DNA of 64,000 nucleotides from Geodermatophilus sp. DSM 44513 (GTDB taxonomy: Bacteria > Actinomycetota > Actinomycetes > Mycobacteriales > Geodermatophilaceae): assembly GCF_032460525.1 (NCBI RefSeq), contig NZ_CP135963.1, forward strand, positions 1,550,001-1,614,000, read 5' to 3'. Under the pieces are notes generated by a model. That model saw only the letters and a list, made by a program, of their open reading frames with translations. It was not told the origin of the DNA and ran no database searches. A program made the translations under genes and the position numbers. Below, piece by piece: positions 45,170 to 55,044 of the stretch (its first letter is position 1; each line of letters starts with the position of its first letter).

Positions 45170-45292
45170 CTACCCGGCGTCCGGGTCCTCGGCCGGGTCG
45201 CTCTGCGCCTCCAGCTCGGCGGTCTGCTCGGGCGTGGGCAGCTCCAGGGCGATGTCGCGCGGCTGCGGGGTGTCCTCCGACGGCGTCGTCAC
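45170..45292 (-). CDS. Very small acidic protein downstream of the kinase
   Basis: A 40-codon frame from GTG (45290-45292) to TAG. The product is acidic and disordered in appearance (PSEDTPQPRDIALELPTPEQ; about ten Asp/Glu, two Arg/Lys). It starts 15 bp after the kinase stop and ends at the terminator, so it is in the kinase transcript. Too short for homology; the clean fit between stop codon and terminator supports it. Confidence 0.45.
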   Translation of the reverse strand: MTTPSEDTPQPRDIALELPTPEQTAELEAQSDPAEDPDAG

Positions 45293-45307
45293 GCGCCCGA
45301 GCCTGCC

Positions 45308-46546
45308 TCAGGACCAGCCGAGCAGCTCACCGGCGAGGACGACCAGCCCGACCGCCACGGCCAGCAGGGCGAGCACCACGACCAGCACCGGGACGACGAC
45401 CCAGCGCCGCTTGAACCGGTGCTTGCGGGAGCGTGCGGCTGCCCGGTCCGACCGGCGCGACGGCGGGGCCGGCGCGGGGACGGGTGCCCCGCCGGCCGTC
45501 TGACGCTGCCGCTCCAGCGCGCGGCGCTCGCGGCGGCGCTCGGCGAGGTGGCGGGCCTGGTCGCGGGCGTCGCGGGCCACGGCGTGGATGACCGTCGCCG
45601 AGACGGCCGCCAGCCGGCGCAGGTCCTCGGCGTCGATCCGCTCCACCCGGTCGACCTCGGGCACGCGCGGGGGCTGGTCGGGCGCGGGGGGCGGCGGTGA
45701 CCAGGGCGCCTGCGGCGACCCGTCGAGGACCGCCTCCAGCGCGTCGCGCGCCTGCTGGGCGGTCATCCGGCGGGCCGGGTCCTTCTCCAGCAGACCGCGC
45801 AGCACCGGCTCCAGCGGGCCGGCGCGGGTGGGTGGCGGGGGCTCCTCGGACACCACGGCCATGAGCGTGGCCACCGGCTCACCGCGGCCGAAGGCCTGCC
45901 GGCCCTCGACCGCGGTGTACAGCGTCGCGCCGAGCGACCACAGGTCCACGGCCGGGCCGGGGGGCTCGCCGTGGGCCCGCTCGGGCGCCATGTAGGCCGG
46001 TGAGCCGATGATCGCGCCGGTGGTGGTGATCGCCGGGTCGCCGGTCGCGGTGGCGATGCCGAAGTCGGTGAGGCAGGCCCGCCCGTCGTCGGCGACGAGC
46101 ACGTTGGCCGGCTTCACGTCGCGGTGCACGATGCCGGCCGCGTGCGCGGCGCTCAGCCCGGCCAGCACGTCGCGGCCGATGCGGGCCACCACCGGCCAGG
46201 GCAGCGGGCCCTGACCGTCGACGACCTGCTGCAGGCTGCAGGACTGCACCAGCTCGAGGACCAGCCAGGGTCGGCCGTCCTCCTCGACCACGTCGTACAC
46301 CGTGGTGACCGACGGGTGGTCCAGCCGGGCGGCCGTGCGGGCCTCGCGCATGGTGCGCTCCCGCAGCACCCGGCGCTCCTCCTCGGACAGGTGCAGCGCG
46401 AAGGTGATCTCCTTGACCGCCACCGGGCGCTCCAGGCGCAGGTCGGTGGCCATCCAGACGACGCCCATGCCGCCCCGGCCGACGACCTCGCGCAGCGCGT
46501 AGCGCCCGGCGAGCAGGCGTTCGGCGGACGCCGGATCCGCGGTCAT
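45308..46546 (-). CDS. Membrane-anchored Ser/Thr protein kinase
   Basis: 412 residues. Kinase domain 15-275: VGRGGMGVVWMATD, PVAVKEI, GIVHRDVKPANVL, LTDFGIATATGD and SPAYMAPERA. A proline-rich and basic juxtamembrane segment follows, with one helix at the end (WVVVPVLVVVLALLAVAVGLVVLAG) and only a few residues outside. There is no extracellular sensor, unlike the PASTA kinase near 6 kb. ATG at 46546. The putative 40-residue acidic protein follows it. Confidence 0.93.
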   Translation of the reverse strand: MTADPASAERLLAGRYALREVVGRGGMGVVWMATDLRLERPVAVKEITFALHLSEEERRVLRERTMREARTAARLDHPSVTTVYDVVEEDGRPWLVLELVQSCSLQQVVDGQGPLPWPVVARIGRDVLAGLSAAHAAGIVHRDVKPANVLVADDGRACLTDFGIATATGDPAITTTGAIIGSPAYMAPERAHGEPPGPAVDLWSLGATLYTAVEGRQAFGRGEPVATLMAVVSEEPPPPTRAGPLEPVLRGLLEKDPARRMTAQQARDALEAVLDGSPQAPWSPPPPAPDQPPRVPEVDRVERIDAEDLRRLAAVSATVIHAVARDARDQARHLAERRRERRALERQRQTAGGAPVPAPAPPSRRSDRAAARSRKHRFKRRWVVVPVLVVVLALLAVAVGLVVLAGELLGWS

Positions 46547-46758
46547 GGCCCGGACGCTACGCCCGGACGGGGGGCGCTGCGCCCCCGAGCGCGCGCGGTG
46601 ACCGAGGTCCCTGTCGCCCGCAGCACCTCCCGGGCACCATCGGGACCGCCGGCCGTCCGCGGGCGCCGGGGCCCCGGCGGCCGGCCCGGCGAGGCGTCCC
46701 GTCGCGTCATGTGGACGGGCCCGGGTGGCCGCAGCGCCGCCTGCTGACGCCGGACGGC

Positions 46759-47259
46759 TCAGTCCGGGGAGCCCAGCCAGCGGCGCAGCACGTCGTCCTC
46801 GCGGCGCAGCACCACCACGGCCAGCTCCCGGACGGCGGCCTCGGCCTGCCGCCCGACGACCGGGGCGTCGACCTCGGCCTCCCCGGTGACCGTCGAGCGG
46901 GTGCCCCCGGTGGCCGGGCGCAGCCGGCGCTCCCCGCGCACGGCCGCCGTCCGGCCGAGGATCCGGGTCTCCACCAGCAGGACGCCGCGGTGCCCGCCGT
47001 TGCCGTCGGCCGTCCAGGTGCGCCGGTCGGAGACGTCGACCTCGCGGCCGACGAAGCGGGTGAACACCGCCGGGATGCCCAGCGTGGGGACGACGAGGCG
47101 CACGGCGGTGCGCGGTCCGCCGTCGCCCGGGGCGCTGTCCACCGACTCCAGCCGCGCGCCGAGGGTCTGCGCGTAGTCGCGGAGGAAGGCCTCGTCGGTG
47201 AGGACGGCGAGGACGTCGTCCGGACCGGCCGGGAACGTGGCGGTGTGGTCGATGGGCAC
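46759..47259 (-). CDS. DUF2505 (START/SRPBCC-like) protein
   Basis: 166 residues. IDHTATFPAGPDDVLAVLTDEAFLRDYAQTLGA is the characteristic DUF2505 opening, followed by alternating strands and a long C-terminal helix (VGRQAEAAVRELAVVVLRREDDVLRRWL). The fold would bind a hydrophobic ligand; the role is unknown. ATG at 47259; divergent from the YdeI-like gene. Confidence 0.85.
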   Translation of the reverse strand: MPIDHTATFPAGPDDVLAVLTDEAFLRDYAQTLGARLESVDSAPGDGGPRTAVRLVVPTLGIPAVFTRFVGREVDVSDRRTWTADGNGGHRGVLLVETRILGRTAAVRGERRLRPATGGTRSTVTGEAEVDAPVVGRQAEAAVRELAVVVLRREDDVLRRWLGSPD

Positions 47260-47335
47260 GCCGCATCATCCGCCGCCGGGCCCGACCGCGCCCGACGGGC
47301 TGGTCCGGCCGCGGGCCCGGCGCTACCGTCCGGCC

Positions 47336-47956
47336 ATGCCGGCCCGGCCGTCCGAGTCCCCGAGTCCCCCGGCGGCCGACCGGGTGCACGCCGCGGACCG
47401 GTCGGCGTGGCGGTCCTGGCTGGCGGACCACGCCGCCACCTCCGGCGGCGTGTGGCTGGTCTACGACAAGGGGCCGGGACGGCGGCTGACCTACGACGAC
47501 GTCGTCGAGGAGGCGCTGTGCTTCGGCTGGGTGGACAGCCGGCCCGCCGCCCTGGACGACACCCGCGCGATGCTCTACGTCGCACCCCGCCGCCCGGGCA
47601 GCAGCTGGTCGCGGAAGAACAAGCAGCGGGTGGCGCGGCTGCGCGCGGCCGGCCTGATGACCCCGGCCGGGGAGGCCGCGGTCGCCGCGGCGCAGGCCAA
47701 CGGCGCCTGGAGCGCCCTGGACGCCGTCGAGGACCTGGTCGAGCCCGACGACCTGCGGGCCGCGCTGGCCGCCGTCCCCGCGGCACTGGCCCACTGGACG
47801 GCGTTCCCCCCGTCGACCCGGCGGGCCGTCCTGGAGTGGCTGGCGTCGGCGAAGCGGGCCGAGACCCGCGCGGCCCGGGTGGCCACGACCGTCGCGGAGG
47901 CCGCCGAGGGGCGGCGGGCCAACCAGTGGCGGCAGCCCGGCGGTGCCCGCCGCTGA
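47336..47956 (+). CDS. YdeI/OmpD-associated family protein
   Basis: 206 residues. SWRSWLADHAATSGGVWLVYDK-type start, YDDVVEEALCFGWVDSRPA, RRPGSSWSRKNKQRVARL and AHWTAFPPSTRRAVLEWLASAKRAETRAAR match the YdeI family, linked in some bacteria to antimicrobial peptide tolerance. No catalytic residues are known. ATG at 47336. Overlaps nothing; 73 bp before the BASS transporter. Confidence 0.88.
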   Translation: MPARPSESPSPPAADRVHAADRSAWRSWLADHAATSGGVWLVYDKGPGRRLTYDDVVEEALCFGWVDSRPAALDDTRAMLYVAPRRPGSSWSRKNKQRVARLRAAGLMTPAGEAAVAAAQANGAWSALDAVEDLVEPDDLRAALAAVPAALAHWTAFPPSTRRAVLEWLASAKRAETRAARVATTVAEAAEGRRANQWRQPGGARR

Positions 47957-48029
47957 GCGGCCCGGGTTGTGGGCGGCGCCCCGGCCTGTGACGGTGGCCC
48001 GGTCGGGCACCGGTACCGGAGGGGGCCTC

Positions 48030-49028
48030 GTGGACGGCATCGCCAGGGTGGGCGCCTTCGTCGGGCGCTGGTTCGCCCTCGTCGTCGTGGCGGCGGGGGC
48101 CGTCGCGCTGGCCACGCCGGACACCTTCGCCGGTGGCGCCGTGCTGGTCCCGTACCTGCTGATGCTGATCATGCTCGGGATGGGGATGACCCTGCGGCCG
48201 GCCGACTTCGCCGTGGTGGCCCGCCGGCCGTGGGCGCTGCTGCTGGGCGTCGCGGCGCAGTACGTGGTCATGCCCGGCGTCGCCTGGCTGCTCACCCAGG
48301 CGCTGGAGCTGCCCGCTGCGGTCGCCGCCGGGGTCGTCCTGGTCGGGGCCGCGCCGGGCGGGACGGCGTCCAACGTCATGGTCTACCTGGCCAGGGGCGA
48401 CACCGCGCTGTCCGTGGCGATGACGTCGGTGTCGACGCTGCTGGCCCCGCTGTTCACCCCGCTGCTGGTGCTGTGGCTGGCGGGGGAGTACCTGCCGGTG
48501 GACGCCGGCGGGCTGTTCACCTCGATCGTGCAGATCGTCCTGGTGCCGGTGCTGCTCGGGCTGGTGCTGCGCCTGGTCGTGCCGCGGGCGGTCGAGCGGG
48601 TGCTGCCGGCCCTGCCGCTGGTGTCCGTCGCCGGGATCACCGTGGTCGTCGCGATCGTCGTGGCGGGCAGTGCGGACACCATCGCGACCGTCGGCGCGGT
48701 CGTCGTCCTGGCCGTCGTGCTGCACAACGGGCTCGGGCTGGCCCTCGGCTACGCGGTGGGCCGGCTGTCCGGCATGGACGTGGCGGCCCGGCGGGCCATC
48801 AGCATCGAGGTGGGCATGCAGAACTCCGGCCTGGCGGCGGGGCTGGCCACCGTGCACTTCGGCCCCGCGGCCGCGCTGCCGGCGGCGGTCTTCTCCGTCT
48901 GGCACAACGTGTCCGGCTCCCTGCTGGCCGGCTGGTGGGCCCGGCGTCCGGACGCCCGGCCCGGTGCAGCGGGCCGGGCGTCCGGACGCGGGGTGCCTAC
49001 CGCAGGTCGAAGCGGTCGAGCTCCATGA
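48030..49028 (+). CDS. Bile acid:sodium symporter (BASS) family transporter
   Basis: 332 residues, about ten helices. [40 protein letters not shown] (crossover motif) and [23 protein letters not shown] (second crossover) are diagnostic. These carriers import organic anions such as 2-keto acids or pantoate with Na+. The GTG at 48030 follows GGAGGGGG. The last 32 bp overlap the end of convergent katG and encode a non-conserved Arg/Gly tail. Confidence 0.9.
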   Translation: MDGIARVGAFVGRWFALVVVAAGAVALATPDTFAGGAVLVPYLLMLIMLGMGMTLRPADFAVVARRPWALLLGVAAQYVVMPGVAWLLTQALELPAAVAAGVVLVGAAPGGTASNVMVYLARGDTALSVAMTSVSTLLAPLFTPLLVLWLAGEYLPVDAGGLFTSIVQIVLVPVLLGLVLRLVVPRAVERVLPALPLVSVAGITVVVAIVVAGSADTIATVGAVVVLAVVLHNGLGLALGYAVGRLSGMDVAARRAISIEVGMQNSGLAAGLATVHFGPAAALPAAVFSVWHNVSGSLLAGWWARRPDARPGAAGRASGRGVPTAGRSGRAP

Positions 49029-51219
49029 CCTTGACCCAGGCGGCGACGAAGTCCCGGACGAACTGCTCCCGGGCGTCGTCGGCGGAGTAGACCTCGACGA
49101 TGCCGCGCAGCACGGAGTGGGAGTTGAACACCAGGTCGGCGGCGGTCGCGGTGCGGACGACGGTGCCGTCGGCGTCCAGGCCCTCGTAGACGCCCTCCGT
49201 GTCGACCGAGGTGCGCCACTGCACGCCCAGGTCCAGCAGGGTGCGGAAGAAGTCCTGGGACAGCACGCCGGGCCGGTCGGTGAACACGCCGTGCCGGGTG
49301 CCGCCGGTGTTCGCGCCGAGCACGCGCAGCCCGCCGACCAGGACGGTCATCTCCTTGGCGGTGAGCTCGAGCATGTAGGCCCGGTCGACCAGCAGCGTCT
49401 CCGGCGCGAGCTTGCTGCCCGGGCGGATCCAGTTGCGGAACCCGTCGGCGCGGGGCTCGAGCCAGCGGGAGTTCTCGACGTCGGTCTGCTCCTGGCTGGC
49501 GTCGGTGCGCCCGGGGGAGAAGGGCACGGTCACCGGCACGCCGGCGTCGGCGGCGGCCTGCTCCACCGCGGCGCTGCCGCCGAGCACGATCAGGTCGGCC
49601 AGGGAGACCCGCGAGCCGGTCTGGGACTCGAACTCCGCCCTGACCCGCTCCAGGACCGGGAGGACGTCGCGGACGCCCTCGTTGACCGCCCAGCCGATCT
49701 GCGGCTCCAGGCGCAGCCGGGCGCCGTTGGCCCCGCCGCGGTGGTCGGTGCCGCGGTAGGACGCCGCGGCCGACCAGGCGGTGTGCACCAGCTGCGGCAC
49801 GGTCAGCCCGGAGGCGAGCAGCCGTGCCTTGAGGTCGGCGACCTCGGCCTCGCCCACCAGCGGGTGGTCGACGGCGGGCACCGGGTCCTGCCAGACGAGC
49901 TCCTCGGCGGGCACGTCCGGGCCGAGGTAGCGGCTCGTGGGGCCCATGTCGCGGTGCAGCAGCTTGAACCAGGCCCGGGCGTACTGGTCGGCGAAGTACT
50001 CCGGGTCGTCGCGGAACCGCTGGGAGATCTCGCGGAAGCCGGGGTCGGCGATCAGCGCGATGTCGGTGGTGGCCATCATCGGCGGGTTCTTCTTCCCCGC
50101 GATGTGCGCGTCGGGGACCAGCTCCTGGGCCTCGGGGTCCTTCGGCTTCCACTGCTTGGCGCCGGCCGGGCTCTCGGTGAGCTCCCAGTCGTAGCTGAAC
50201 AGCATCTGGAAGTAGGTGTCGTCCCACTGCGTCGGCGTCGGGGTCCAGGCGCCCTCCAGGCCGCTGGTGATGGTGTCGGCGCCCCTGCCGGTGCCGTGCT
50301 GGTTGGTCCAGCCCAGGCCGTTGCCGTGCACCGGGCAGCCCTCGGGCTCCGGGCCGACCAGCTCGGGGTTGCCGGCGCCGTGGCTCTTGCCGAAGGTGTG
50401 CCCGCCGGCGATCAGCGCGACGGTCTCCACGTCGTTCATGCCCATCCGGCTGAACGTCACCCGGATGTCGTGGGCCGAGGCGACCGGGTCCGGCCGGCCC
50501 TGCGGGCCCTCGGGGTTGACGTAGATCAGGCCCATGGTGACCGCCGCCAGCTCGCCCTCGTCCAGGTCGAGCGGCTGGTCACCGCCGCCGTAGCGCTCGT
50601 CGCCGAGCCAGGTGTCCTCCGGGCCCCAGAAGACCTCCTCGGGCTGCCAGGTGTCCTCGCGGCCGAAGGCGAACCCGAAGGTCGGCAGGCCCATGTCGTC
50701 GTGGGCGACGTTGCCGGCCAGCACCAGCAGGTCGGCCCAGGAGACCTTCCGGCCGTACTTCTGCTTGACCGGCAGCAGCAGGCGGCGGGCCTTGTCCAGG
50801 TTGGCGTTGTCCGGCCAGCTGTTGAGCGGGGCGAAGCGCTGGGCGCCGGTGCCGCCGCCACCGCGGCCGTCTGCGATGCGGTAGGTGCCGGCCGCGTGCC
50901 AGGACATCCGGATGAACAGCGGGCCGTAGTGACCCCAGTCGGCCGGCCACCAGTCCTGCGAGGTGCGCATGACCGCGACGAGGTCGCGCTTGAGCTCCTC
51001 GACGTCCAGGCCCGCGAACGCCGCCCGGTAGTCGAAGTCCGCGCCGAGGGGGTCGGAGTCCTTCGAGGGCCTGTTCAGCACGCCGAGGTCGACCTGGTTG
51101 GGCCACCAGTCCTGGACGGTGCGCGGCCGGCCGCTGGTCGCGGGGGTCGGTGAGGCGATCGCCGGGTTCTCGCTCTCGGTGGTGCTGGCGGTGTGGTTCT
51201 TGTCGATCTCGTTCGTCAC
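48997..51219 (-). CDS. katG: Catalase-peroxidase KatG
   Basis: 740 residues. The N-terminal haem domain has the distal site [18 protein letters not shown] (Arg-Trp-His), [11 protein letters not shown] (Tyr of the Met-Tyr-Trp adduct) and [13 protein letters not shown] (proximal His). The C-terminal domain is the usual degenerate copy ([28 protein letters not shown]). It detoxifies H2O2 in the cytoplasm. The GTG at 51219 overlaps the furA stop by four bases (GTGA), giving a coupled furA-katG operon. Confidence 0.97.
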   Translation of the reverse strand: MTNEIDKNHTASTTESENPAIASPTPATSGRPRTVQDWWPNQVDLGVLNRPSKDSDPLGADFDYRAAFAGLDVEELKRDLVAVMRTSQDWWPADWGHYGPLFIRMSWHAAGTYRIADGRGGGGTGAQRFAPLNSWPDNANLDKARRLLLPVKQKYGRKVSWADLLVLAGNVAHDDMGLPTFGFAFGREDTWQPEEVFWGPEDTWLGDERYGGGDQPLDLDEGELAAVTMGLIYVNPEGPQGRPDPVASAHDIRVTFSRMGMNDVETVALIAGGHTFGKSHGAGNPELVGPEPEGCPVHGNGLGWTNQHGTGRGADTITSGLEGAWTPTPTQWDDTYFQMLFSYDWELTESPAGAKQWKPKDPEAQELVPDAHIAGKKNPPMMATTDIALIADPGFREISQRFRDDPEYFADQYARAWFKLLHRDMGPTSRYLGPDVPAEELVWQDPVPAVDHPLVGEAEVADLKARLLASGLTVPQLVHTAWSAAASYRGTDHRGGANGARLRLEPQIGWAVNEGVRDVLPVLERVRAEFESQTGSRVSLADLIVLGGSAAVEQAAADAGVPVTVPFSPGRTDASQEQTDVENSRWLEPRADGFRNWIRPGSKLAPETLLVDRAYMLELTAKEMTVLVGGLRVLGANTGGTRHGVFTDRPGVLSQDFFRTLLDLGVQWRTSVDTEGVYEGLDADGTVVRTATAADLVFNSHSVLRGIVEVYSADDAREQFVRDFVAAWVKVMELDRFDLR

Positions 51220-51683
51220 GGGCGTGCCTCTCGGTGCGGGTGGGCGGGGGAGGGGGACGGGACGCCGGCCGCGCAGGACGGACAGCGCCCCCAGAAGAGG
51301 ACCTCGGCCTCGTCGACGAGGAACCCCTCGTCGGCCGACGGGGTCAGGCACGGCGCGACGCCGACGGCGCAGTCGACGTCGGCGATGGCCCCGCAGGCGC
51401 GGCAGACCAGGTGGTGGTGGTTGTCGCCGACCCGTGCCTCGTAGCGGGCGTCGAGACCCTCGGGCTCGATGCGCCGCACCAGGCCGGCGTCGACGAGGGC
51501 GCGCAGGACGTCGTACACCGCCTGGTGGGAGACCGCGCCGAGACGGGCGCGTGCGGCGGCGATCAGCGCCCTGGTGTCCAGGTGCGGCTGCGCGCGGACG
51601 GCGTCCAGCACGGCCAGGCGGGGCCGGGTGACCCGCAGCCCCGCAGTCCGGAGGACGCGCTCGAGGTCCGTGTCGCTGGGCAC
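51216..51683 (-). CDS. furA: Fur-family peroxide/iron regulator of katG
   Basis: 155 residues. Winged helix: [19 protein letters not shown] and [22 protein letters not shown]. Metal ligands [17 protein letters not shown] plus a second CPSC pair near the C-terminus. Fits the FurA/CatR/PerR-like repressors that precede katG in actinobacteria. GTG at 51683 gives the normal family start; the longer frame to 51797 has no similarity and contains the inverted repeat. Translationally coupled to katG. Confidence 0.93.
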   Translation of the reverse strand: MPSDTDLERVLRTAGLRVTRPRLAVLDAVRAQPHLDTRALIAAARARLGAVSHQAVYDVLRALVDAGLVRRIEPEGLDARYEARVGDNHHHLVCRACGAIADVDCAVGVAPCLTPSADEGFLVDEAEVLFWGRCPSCAAGVPSPSPAHPHREARP

Positions 51684-51702
51684 GACCGGATCGTGCAACC
51701 TC

Positions 51703-51721
51703 TCCTTGAACGAGTCAAGGA
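51703..51721 (-). promoter_or_regulatory. FurA operator in the furA-katG leader
   Basis: TCCTTGA-N5-TCAAGGA, perfect 7-bp arms, AT-rich against the background, 20 bp upstream of the furA start. Autoregulatory FurA sites of actinobacteria are found just here. Confidence 0.7.
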
Positions 51722-51772
51722 AAGAGTCGGGGATCGGTGTACCGGTCCCGCCGTGTCGTGCGGGGAGCGTCG

Positions 51773-52168
51773 TCAGCGCAGGACGCGGATTGTGCACCGC
51801 GGTCCAGGAGCGGCGGCCAGTCGAGCGTCCGCCGTGATCAACTCGCAGTCCAGCCGCTCGGCCAGGGCCACGTAACAGGCGTCGTAGGCGCTGACGTTGG
51901 CGGGCAGCTCGAAGGCGCGTCGCACCAGTCGCAGTGTCGGGACGCGCTCGAACCGCAGTTGCTGCAGATGCCCAACGGCGGCCTCGAATCGCTGGTCGGG
52001 CAGCGTGCGAGCCAGCCAGCGCTTGCGCAGCACCGACATGGTCTCGACGTCGACCAGATCAGGCGCGGTGACCTGGTCGGCGGCGCGCAGCTCGCCGCGG
52101 GCGGCTTCCCCGGCCGCCTGGTCGTCGGCGAGGGCGTTGGCCAGGACGGAGGCGTCGACGACGATCAC
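51773..52168 (-). CDS. vapC: VapC toxin, PIN-domain ribonuclease
   Basis: 131 residues. PIN acidic residues: VVDASVLANAL (Asp5), PDLVDVETMSVLRK (Glu), AYDACYVALAERLDCELITADARL (two Asp). VapC toxins cleave tRNA or rRNA until bound by VapB. GTG at 52168, 19 bp after vapB. It sits at the left edge of the accessory region and ends 52 bp from the furA operator. Confidence 0.92.
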   Translation of the reverse strand: MIVVDASVLANALADDQAAGEAARGELRAADQVTAPDLVDVETMSVLRKRWLARTLPDQRFEAAVGHLQQLRFERVPTLRLVRRAFELPANVSAYDACYVALAERLDCELITADARLAAAPGPRCTIRVLR

Positions 52169-52187
52169 TGCGCGCTCGCCTGGACGC

Positions 52188-52418
52188 TCAGCGCCGCGAG
52201 CGTTCGTCGTCCAGGTCGGTCACGGCCTCCTGCAGGCCGACGCGACCGCCGTACTGCGCTTCGACCTCGTCGAGGACCTCGCTGATCGAGCGCTGCTCGG
52301 CGAGGTGGCGCAGCTCGGCAGCGAGGTACTGCTGCAGCGACTGGTGGCGGCGCTCGGCCTTGCGCTGGAGAGCGGCGTGCACGTCCTCGGGGACATCGCG
52401 GACCAGAACATGCGGCAT
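52188..52418 (-). CDS. vapB: VapB antitoxin (FitA-like)
   Basis: 76 residues. N-terminal ribbon-helix-helix (PHVLVRDVPEDVHAALQRKAERRHQSLQQYLAAEL), then a C-terminal toxin-binding tail (VLDEVEAQYGGRVG). The FitA/VapB type with the VRDVP strand. ATG at 52418; immediately upstream lies GCATAATGC (52424-52432), a likely autoregulatory core with a nearby TGCTT repeat. Confidence 0.9.
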   Translation of the reverse strand: MPHVLVRDVPEDVHAALQRKAERRHQSLQQYLAAELRHLAEQRSISEVLDEVEAQYGGRVGLQEAVTDLDDERSRR

Positions 52419-52631
52419 GCTTGCATAATGCTTACATCAGCCGTTTGCCGCAAGGAGTCGCCGTCTCGCTTGGGGATCCCCATGTGGCCACTTCGACGGG
52501 TCTGGGGACGGCGCGGCATATCGCTGGCGGAAGGCTGACCCAGTCGCCGATGATCGGCCGCATGTCCGCTGAGGAGATCTCCGGTGAGGCATTGTCGGCT
52601 CGGTGGACCCGGTCCACCGTCTACCGGGGAC

Positions 52632-53173
52632 ATGTGGATCGACCCGGACGACGACCCACGGGAGACTGTTATGGCCACCGGCGATGAACGCAGCCTGCTC
52701 CTGGACTACTTGCGTCGCTATCGCCTGACGCTGGAGATGAAGTGCGCGGACCTCGGCGCCGAGCAGCTCGCTTGCCGGTCCGTGCTCCCGTCGACGATGT
52801 CGCTGCTGGGGCTGGTGCGGCACATGAGCGAGGTCGAGCGACACTGGTTCCGCCGGAGATGGCCAGGCAGGATGCGCCGCGGCTGTACTGCACGGATGAG
52901 GACCCTGACCGTGACTGGAACGGCGCGGTCGCCGATACAGACGTCGTTGAGGAGGCCTGGCAAACCTGGCGGACCGAGGTCGCCTTCGCCCAACGCTTCG
53001 TTGCGGAAACGCCCGACCTCGACACGATGGGCTCCACGCAGGTCCAGCTGCGCGACGTCCTCGTTGACCTGATCGAGGAGTACGCACGGCACTGCGGGCA
53101 TGCCGACTTGCTGCGGGAACGGATCGACGGTCGGGTTGGCCAGGAGCGCTTCGAGTTTGCGGACGCACCGTAG
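52632..53173 (+). pseudogene. DinB-family (DUF664) gene with a frameshift
   Basis: The ATG at 52632 opens MWIDPDDDPRETV..GDERSLLLDYL, STMSLLGLVRHMSEVERHWFRRRWPG, a normal DUF664/DinB N-terminus. At about 52865 that frame fails, and the -1 frame continues QDAPRLYCTDEDPDRDWNGAV to LIEEYARHCGHADLLRERIDG and a stop at 53173. The lost base lies in GGCCAGGCAGG. With it restored the protein would be about 180 residues with the His triad of DinB-type metal-binding bundles (VRHMSEVER, ARHCGHADLLRE). GC is lower than in flanking genes, fitting an accessory region. Confidence 0.82.
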
Positions 53174-53296
53174 GCGGAACCATGGTCGGGCAACCTCTGG
53201 TGAGCCCGTTCAGCGATTCCCTTGTAGGACGACGGCTGTCGCTCGTCAGTCCCATCGACTGCTGCGCCGGGACTGGGGACATCTAGACGACGTCGA

Positions 53297-53875
53297 TCAG
53301 AGGTCACCGATCACGAACAGGATGAGCTCAGGGATCCGGAACAAGTTCCAGCCCAGTCCGGTGGCACCAAGGACGACACCGGCGAGTGCGAGGTGCCATC
53401 TGACCCCACCACGAGCTCGAGCGCGACGCAGGCCCAACCAGCCCAGTACGACGGCCACCAAGCAGATGACCACTGCCGCGGCGACGCCGGTCCAGTACGC
53501 GACCTCCGTGGCACCGATCGGCGTGAGGACGAGGACCACGCCGACGATCCCGACCACGAGTGCCCACAGGGCAGCCTGATTGGACCAGGTGCCCGCGCTG
53601 GTCGCCGGCACAGCCATCGCACCTGCTGGCGACAACGCCGGATCCTGTTGCCCTGACACGGGCAGGTGTCCGCCTCGCCGGGTAGTGATGAGCAGCGTGG
53701 CCCCCGCGACGGTGCAGGGAATTGCGAGGAGGAACAGCAAGCCAGCCCCGATGTTGGCACCGTCCTCAGGCGCAGTGGTGACCACGGCAATCACGAAGAC
53801 CAGCCACAGCAGGACCGCTACCGCGGTCAGGCCGATGCCCCATCGCCGAGCCGTGTCCACGTGACGATGTCCCAT
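53297..53875 (-). CDS. Multi-helix membrane protein, unrecognised
   Basis: 192 residues with five hydrophobic helices: LTAVAVLLWLVFVIAVVT, IGAGLLFLLAIPCTVAGATLL, ALWALVVGIVGVVLVLTPIG, TGVAAAVVICLVAVVLGWLGL and LALAGVVLGATGLGWNLF. The last three resemble a DUF4190-type unit (GIVGVVL...LGWLGLRRARARGG). ATG at 53875. Lower GC than the backbone. Possibly a cell-surface regulatory membrane protein; function unknown. Confidence 0.7.
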   Translation of the reverse strand: MGHRHVDTARRWGIGLTAVAVLLWLVFVIAVVTTAPEDGANIGAGLLFLLAIPCTVAGATLLITTRRGGHLPVSGQQDPALSPAGAMAVPATSAGTWSNQAALWALVVGIVGVVLVLTPIGATEVAYWTGVAAAVVICLVAVVLGWLGLRRARARGGVRWHLALAGVVLGATGLGWNLFRIPELILFVIGDL

Positions 53876-54121
53876 CCACTAGTTCAAGGCCACGGTCGGT
53901 GGCTGTCCGGCCAGTATGGGCGAGCGCACCCCAGACACGAGCGCATCTACGTTGGTCATACCCATCCGCATGACAGGTCTCCGCTGGTGGCCATGCCCAC
54001 AACGCACTACCCTCAGTGAGCATCGCTCGCATTGACAGGCGTCCGGCCCGATCCTTATTGGAGCTGGATCCCTGTGCGATGACGGTGGAGCGATACTTCG
54101 GACCCGTTTCTGAAGGCGGCT
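53876..54121. other. Intergenic accessory DNA, no gene seen
   Basis: 246 bp of moderate GC with stops in all frames at short intervals. No repeat, RNA or promoter motif is evident. Confidence 0.4.
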
Positions 54122-54279
54122 TCACAGGCGGGTCCAGTTCGCATCCCTACGTCGCTCGTGGACGAGGTCGATGATTGACCAGCCACGATGAAGACGCAGA
54201 CGGCCGTCACGGCCCAGTTGCGCGCGATAGCCGTGAACAATCCGAGGATGACGGCTGCAGCAACCAAGGCCCACCGCAT
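54122..54279 (-). pseudogene. Small two-helix membrane protein gene with a frameshift
   Basis: From ATG at 54279 the frame reads MRWALVAAAVILGLFTAIARN and WAVTAVCVFIVAG (two short helices). It then runs into a Ser/Thr stretch. Shifting by one base at about 54170 (TGGCTGGTCAATC) continues as WSIIDLVHERRRDANWTRL and a stop at 54122. The joined product of about 53 residues has the helix-turn-helix-basic-tail layout of small actinobacterial membrane proteins. Either a real lesion or a sequencing error. Confidence 0.45.
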
Positions 54280-54477
54280 GGGGGGTACACCACGCTGGCC
54301 GCTTCGTGTCCCCGAGGCTATTTCGGCCGAGTTTGCCCACGTAGCTCAACAGCGGTCCCCTCACCCGGTCGACGGAGCGCACCGCACGTGTGCCTAAGTG
54401 GGCCGCTCAGGGCGTGCCGCGCACAGGTCGCTGACATGGATGAACGAGGTTGTCGCTCCGGGGGGTGATCACAGAGA

Positions 54478-54687
54478 GTGCCTGCCGTGGTGACCCGGAT
54501 CGGCTACGCCGCCTGTGCGCTGTCGGTGCTGGTCGGCTTCGTCGTCATGCTCGGCCTTGGAGTCCCCACGTTCGAGGAAGGGCGTGTGGCCCTCGGGCTC
54601 ATCGTCATCGCATGCTCTGGCGTCGCGATCACCCTCGGGGTGGCTGGCGTGGTCCTCCTCTGGCGCAAGAGCGGCCGACCCGACTAA
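54478..54687 (+). CDS. Small membrane protein
   Basis: 69 residues with two helices, IGYAACALSVLVGFVVMLGLGV and VALGLIVIACSGVAITLGVAGVVLLW, ending in a basic tail RKSGRPD. GTG at 54478 or 54487. The clean start and stop positions and hydrophobic pattern favour a real gene. No family recognised. Confidence 0.6.
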   Translation: MPAVVTRIGYAACALSVLVGFVVMLGLGVPTFEEGRVALGLIVIACSGVAITLGVAGVVLLWRKSGRPD

Positions 54688-55044
54688 CTCAGCGGCCATC
54701 TAACAGCTCTGCCTGACCCATCCGGGGACTGTCCTTGCATGGGCCGCTATGGGTCGCTTGCCTCGCGGTCGAGCCGCCGGCAACCCGCAGCCCCGCCCCG
54801 TAAGCCGAACCCTCACCGGTGTTGAGACAGGTCAGGACGTAGGCCAGGAGGCCGCCGTCCCACAAGACCCGCCCGGTGAGCCTTCCCGCACGGGGAGGAC
54901 AACCGGGACACCCTGCCCGACGGTCGCAGCCTCGTCGTCCGGCAGCCGCCCAACGTCCACGCCACCGTGTCGCAAAGGACCGACTGACGGAAGCCGGTGC
55001 ATCGCCCAGCTGAACGTCATCAGCACCGGTAGCCGAGAAGAACG
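54688..55044. other. Non-coding or decayed mobile-element DNA
   Basis: About 357 bp. Minus-strand and plus-strand frames are open in part, but I see no family pattern before the relaxase fragment that begins near 55045. Probably remnants of the same element. Confidence 0.4.
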
